Position numbers and translations under genes: made by a program
Shown here: positions 61,801 through 64,000 of the stretch, one piece after another
Position numbering within the stretch: the stretch's first letter is position 1
Layout of the letters: every line of letters starts with the position of its first letter
The notes under the pieces: model-generated
What the model saw: only the letters and a program-made list of their open reading frames with translations
What the model was told of the DNA's origin: nothing
Databases searched by the model: none
Source of the DNA: Neocallimastix lanati (nom. inval.)
Lineage: Eukaryota; Neocallimastigomycota; Neocallimastigomycetes; Neocallimastigales; Neocallimastigaceae
DNA length: 64,000 bases
NCBI GenBank assembly: GCA_016946835.1
Contig: JACVTC010000059.1
Coordinates: forward strand, 262,501-326,500
Direction: 5' to 3'

Positions 61801-63079
61801 TAAATTGATTATTTAGATAAGTAAAGAATTCTATTATTTTATCTGGAGCTTCAGCTTTTGACTTAAGAGTAAATATCCAGACTTTTCTAGAGAATTCGTC
61901 CATCATTGTGAGAAAGTATTTCTTGTTATTAATGGATAGATTATACGGCCCAGAAATGTCTGAATGAATTATTTCCAGGAGTTCTGTTGCCTTTGGAGTT
62001 TTCCCTTTATGAGATCCCCTCCTCATCTTAGAAATTTTGCAATCTATGCATGGAGGAGCTTTTATATTATGTAGATCTAGGTATTTAGGTAAATTACTTT
62101 GATAAAAATGGCCTAATCTTCTATGCCATATTTCAATACTTTTGTCATTTAATTTACCTATATGCAATATATCATTTCCTATTATTTTATTACTGTTTAA
62201 ATGTTGTGTTTTGATAGGAAATTGATTATATTTAGATGATAGGAATGTACCTAGATTAGTTTTATTCTTATCCCACAATTTTAGTCTAGCTTTTTCTCCA
62301 TCAGAAGAATCAATTAAAGAAATAAAACCTGATTTTGCAAGTTCTATACCACTAATAAGATTTTTGTGAACATTTTTGGAAAATAAAACTTTTTCAAGTT
62401 TAATATATTGTTTATTTATGAAACATTCATAAGTTCCATATCCTTCAAATTGGCAAATTGAACCGTTTGCACAACACAACTTAACGGATTCATATTTAAA
62501 GTTCACAAGTAAAGATTTATCATTCGTTACATGTTCACCGGCACCTGTATCATAAAACCATGTAACATCATCTGTTATTAAGTTACTATGATTAATAAAA
62601 TCAATGGATTTATCGTATATGTTATCAAAATCATGAGTATGTTTGTTATTATTTGGAATAACCTCCAATAAATTTATATATTTATTATTTTGCTTTCTCT
62701 GATACATTAATGCTCTAGCATCCTCAAAATCAAAGTTTTCATCGTAATTGCTTGCATTATCAGAGTAATCTTCATTTTTGGTGTATTTTGGAGTACTATT
62801 ATTTCTATAATCATTATAGTTTCTTGAGTTTACCAAGTAATTTAATGATTTCTTCTCTTGTTGTTGATTTTGCCTCCCTTTATTCTTATTATTATGATTT
62901 TTAATATTATTTTCTTTGTTTTTAAGATTGAAATGACATTCTTTTGTGGAATGTCCATTCATATCACATATATGACAATAACTTTTATTATCTTTCTTAT
63001 ATTTATGTTTATTTTTCTTATTGTTAATTGAACTTGAAGGTTTTTTGTTTAATTTTGTAGTTCTTTTCCTCTTGCTAAG

Positions 63080-63847
63080 TGTAAAGAGTTCTATCAGAAA
63101 CAGATTACAAATAACAAATTTTAACACAAAAATAAAAAAACACGTAATAAAAATTCGTTTTTTTAAATAAAATAATCTTTATTAATTAAAAAAATTAAAT
63201 CTCTTTTTTGTTATTAACTATCATATAGTCAATAACTAATACATCGATTTAATTATAGAAATTTACATGTATTTATATTTTTTCATTATTACATTATAAT
63301 ATATTATTTCTATCTAATTTACATATATTACTATTTATTTATAAACAAAATATTTATTAATAATTTTATTAAATAATAATTAACTAAACTAAACAATAAT
63401 TAATTTAATAAACTTTCAACTTATTTACAATAATAATTAAATTCAATAACAACTCATTTATTATATATTTATTATATAAATATTATTAATACTAATGTTT
63501 ATATATTTACAATTCAAAACTATTTTTGTAAACTATTTAAACTAATTTTAACTATTTAAAACTATTCCGAAATTAATTTTAAAGTATTTTAAACTAACTA
63601 AACTAAATTAACTAAGTTAAATAGAATAACTATTTTAAATAAACTAAACTAAATTAACTAACTTAAATAAATTATTTAGATTTAAGTTATTATCCAAAAT
63701 TATTTAAATAATAATTTTTCCTTTATGAAAAGTTTACATAAATTTATAATTAATTTTCATATACGTAAATCATAAATTTATGTAATTTTATTACATTAAT
63801 TAATTATGTAATAATTAATTTATTAAAGATTTTATTAAATCTTTACA
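63080..63847 (-). repeat. LTR of the right-edge element
   Basis: Inverted termini TGTAAAGA/TCTTTACA, AT-rich interior, 768 bp. The partner LTR is not in the window. The left flank CTAAG (63075-63079) would be one copy of a target duplication. Confidence 0.6.
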
Positions 63848-64000
63848 TTCTCGCCCTTTAAGTTGAGCTCCTGCGAACTATAGAGTTCAATCTCCGGGAA
63901 GGAATGTCAATTATAAATGGTTGATATTTATGCCTAATGTATTCTTCATTAAAATCTTTATCACCATCATCAACCACATTATTTCGTTTATTCCTTTTAG
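63080..64000 (-). mobile_element. 3' end of a second LTR element entering the copia gag region
   Basis: A 768-bp LTR (63080-63847) is bounded by TGTAAAGA on the left and TCTTTACA on the right. Immediately right of it is a purine tract (minus strand AAAGGGCGAGAA), followed by minus-strand coding-like sequence to the window end (KYQPFIIDIPSRRLNSIVRR). So this is the 3' LTR of a minus-strand element whose body lies outside the window. Its position next to the copia gag suggests that it inserted there. The family is undetermined. Confidence 0.65.

Larger units (their letters stand above)
52131..63079 (-). mobile_element. Ty1/copia element, split by a gypsy insertion
   Basis: A minus-strand copia element. 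From its 5' side (right) to its 3' side (left) the recognisable parts are: gag end with CCHC knuckle (CHICDMNGHSTKEC, ~62.9 kb), protease (FYDTGAGEHVTND, ~62.5 kb), integrase (WHRRLGHFYQSNLPKYLDLH through EFSRKVWIF, ~61.0-62.2 kb) with an Asn-rich linker, reverse transcriptase (WVFATKRDSNNFIYKYKARL, LYVDDMVIAG; ~58.9-59.9 kb), RNase H (TSTAEAEYISTSENVKK, ~52.5-52.9 kb), a purine tract GAGGGGGAG and the 3' LTR. A gypsy element sits inside it between RT and RNase H, and another LTR element enters near the gag end. Broken, with a few breaks besides the two insertions. Moderately young, judged by its long open stretches. Confidence 0.88.

Overview
The window reads as a chromosomal segment of an extremely AT-rich fungus, most likely an anaerobic gut fungus (Neocallimastigomycota). 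The reasons are the A/T-homopolymer and microsatellite-filled intergenic DNA, Asn/Ser-rich proteins, many short AT-rich introns with GTAA-type donors, typical fungal housekeeping genes, and a heavy load of Ty1/copia, Ty3/gypsy (chromodomain) and LINE elements. No rRNA, canonical tRNA or CRISPR array was found.

Left part (1-20 kb): the window opens inside a higher-order tandem repeat (AAAAT arrays broken by a conserved ~40-bp block). Five intron-bearing host genes follow: TIM23 (-), the AMPK/SNF1 beta subunit (-), a short Tho1/SARNP-like mRNP factor (+, with an 8-nt micro-exon), V-ATPase subunit C (+, nine exons) and a Tra2-like SR splicing factor (-). Exon joins were checked by hand, and the four clear-cut genes give whole-codon totals (TIM23 223 aa, AMPK beta 377 aa, V-ATPase C 379 aa, Tra2 266 aa). 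A decayed MULE DNA transposon lies between TIM23 and AMPK beta.

Middle (20-42 kb): an ATT microsatellite and a MITE-like element come first, then a decayed copia element carrying a fresh 5'-truncated LINE with a 12-bp target-site duplication. Next is one giant host gene, a ~3029-aa PH-RhoGAP protein whose acidic C-terminal tail carries seven copies of a DNGLWWLF motif. About 3.5 kb of AT-rich spacer follows.

Right part (42-64 kb): a transposon and virus graveyard. A ~1.6-kb block of different base texture, bracketed on both sides by arrays of the same 7-bp unit (AAATAAT), holds a fossil piece of a large-DNA-virus-like B-family DNA polymerase and a small ORF with a signal-peptide-like start. 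Mixed copia and gypsy fossils follow on both strands, together with an unidentified, less AT-rich relic. The end is a nested structure: a minus-strand copia element split by a gypsy element with identical 644-bp LTRs and a 5-bp target-site duplication, and entered near its gag end by another LTR element that runs off the window.

The host genes are unrelated housekeeping or regulatory functions (mitochondrial-type import, energy sensing, mRNA processing, proton pumping, Rho signalling), and no operon-like pathway links them. The most notable items are the bracketed viral-polymerase block, the repeated WWLF motif in the RhoGAP protein, and the tRNA-like module inside the gypsy LTRs.
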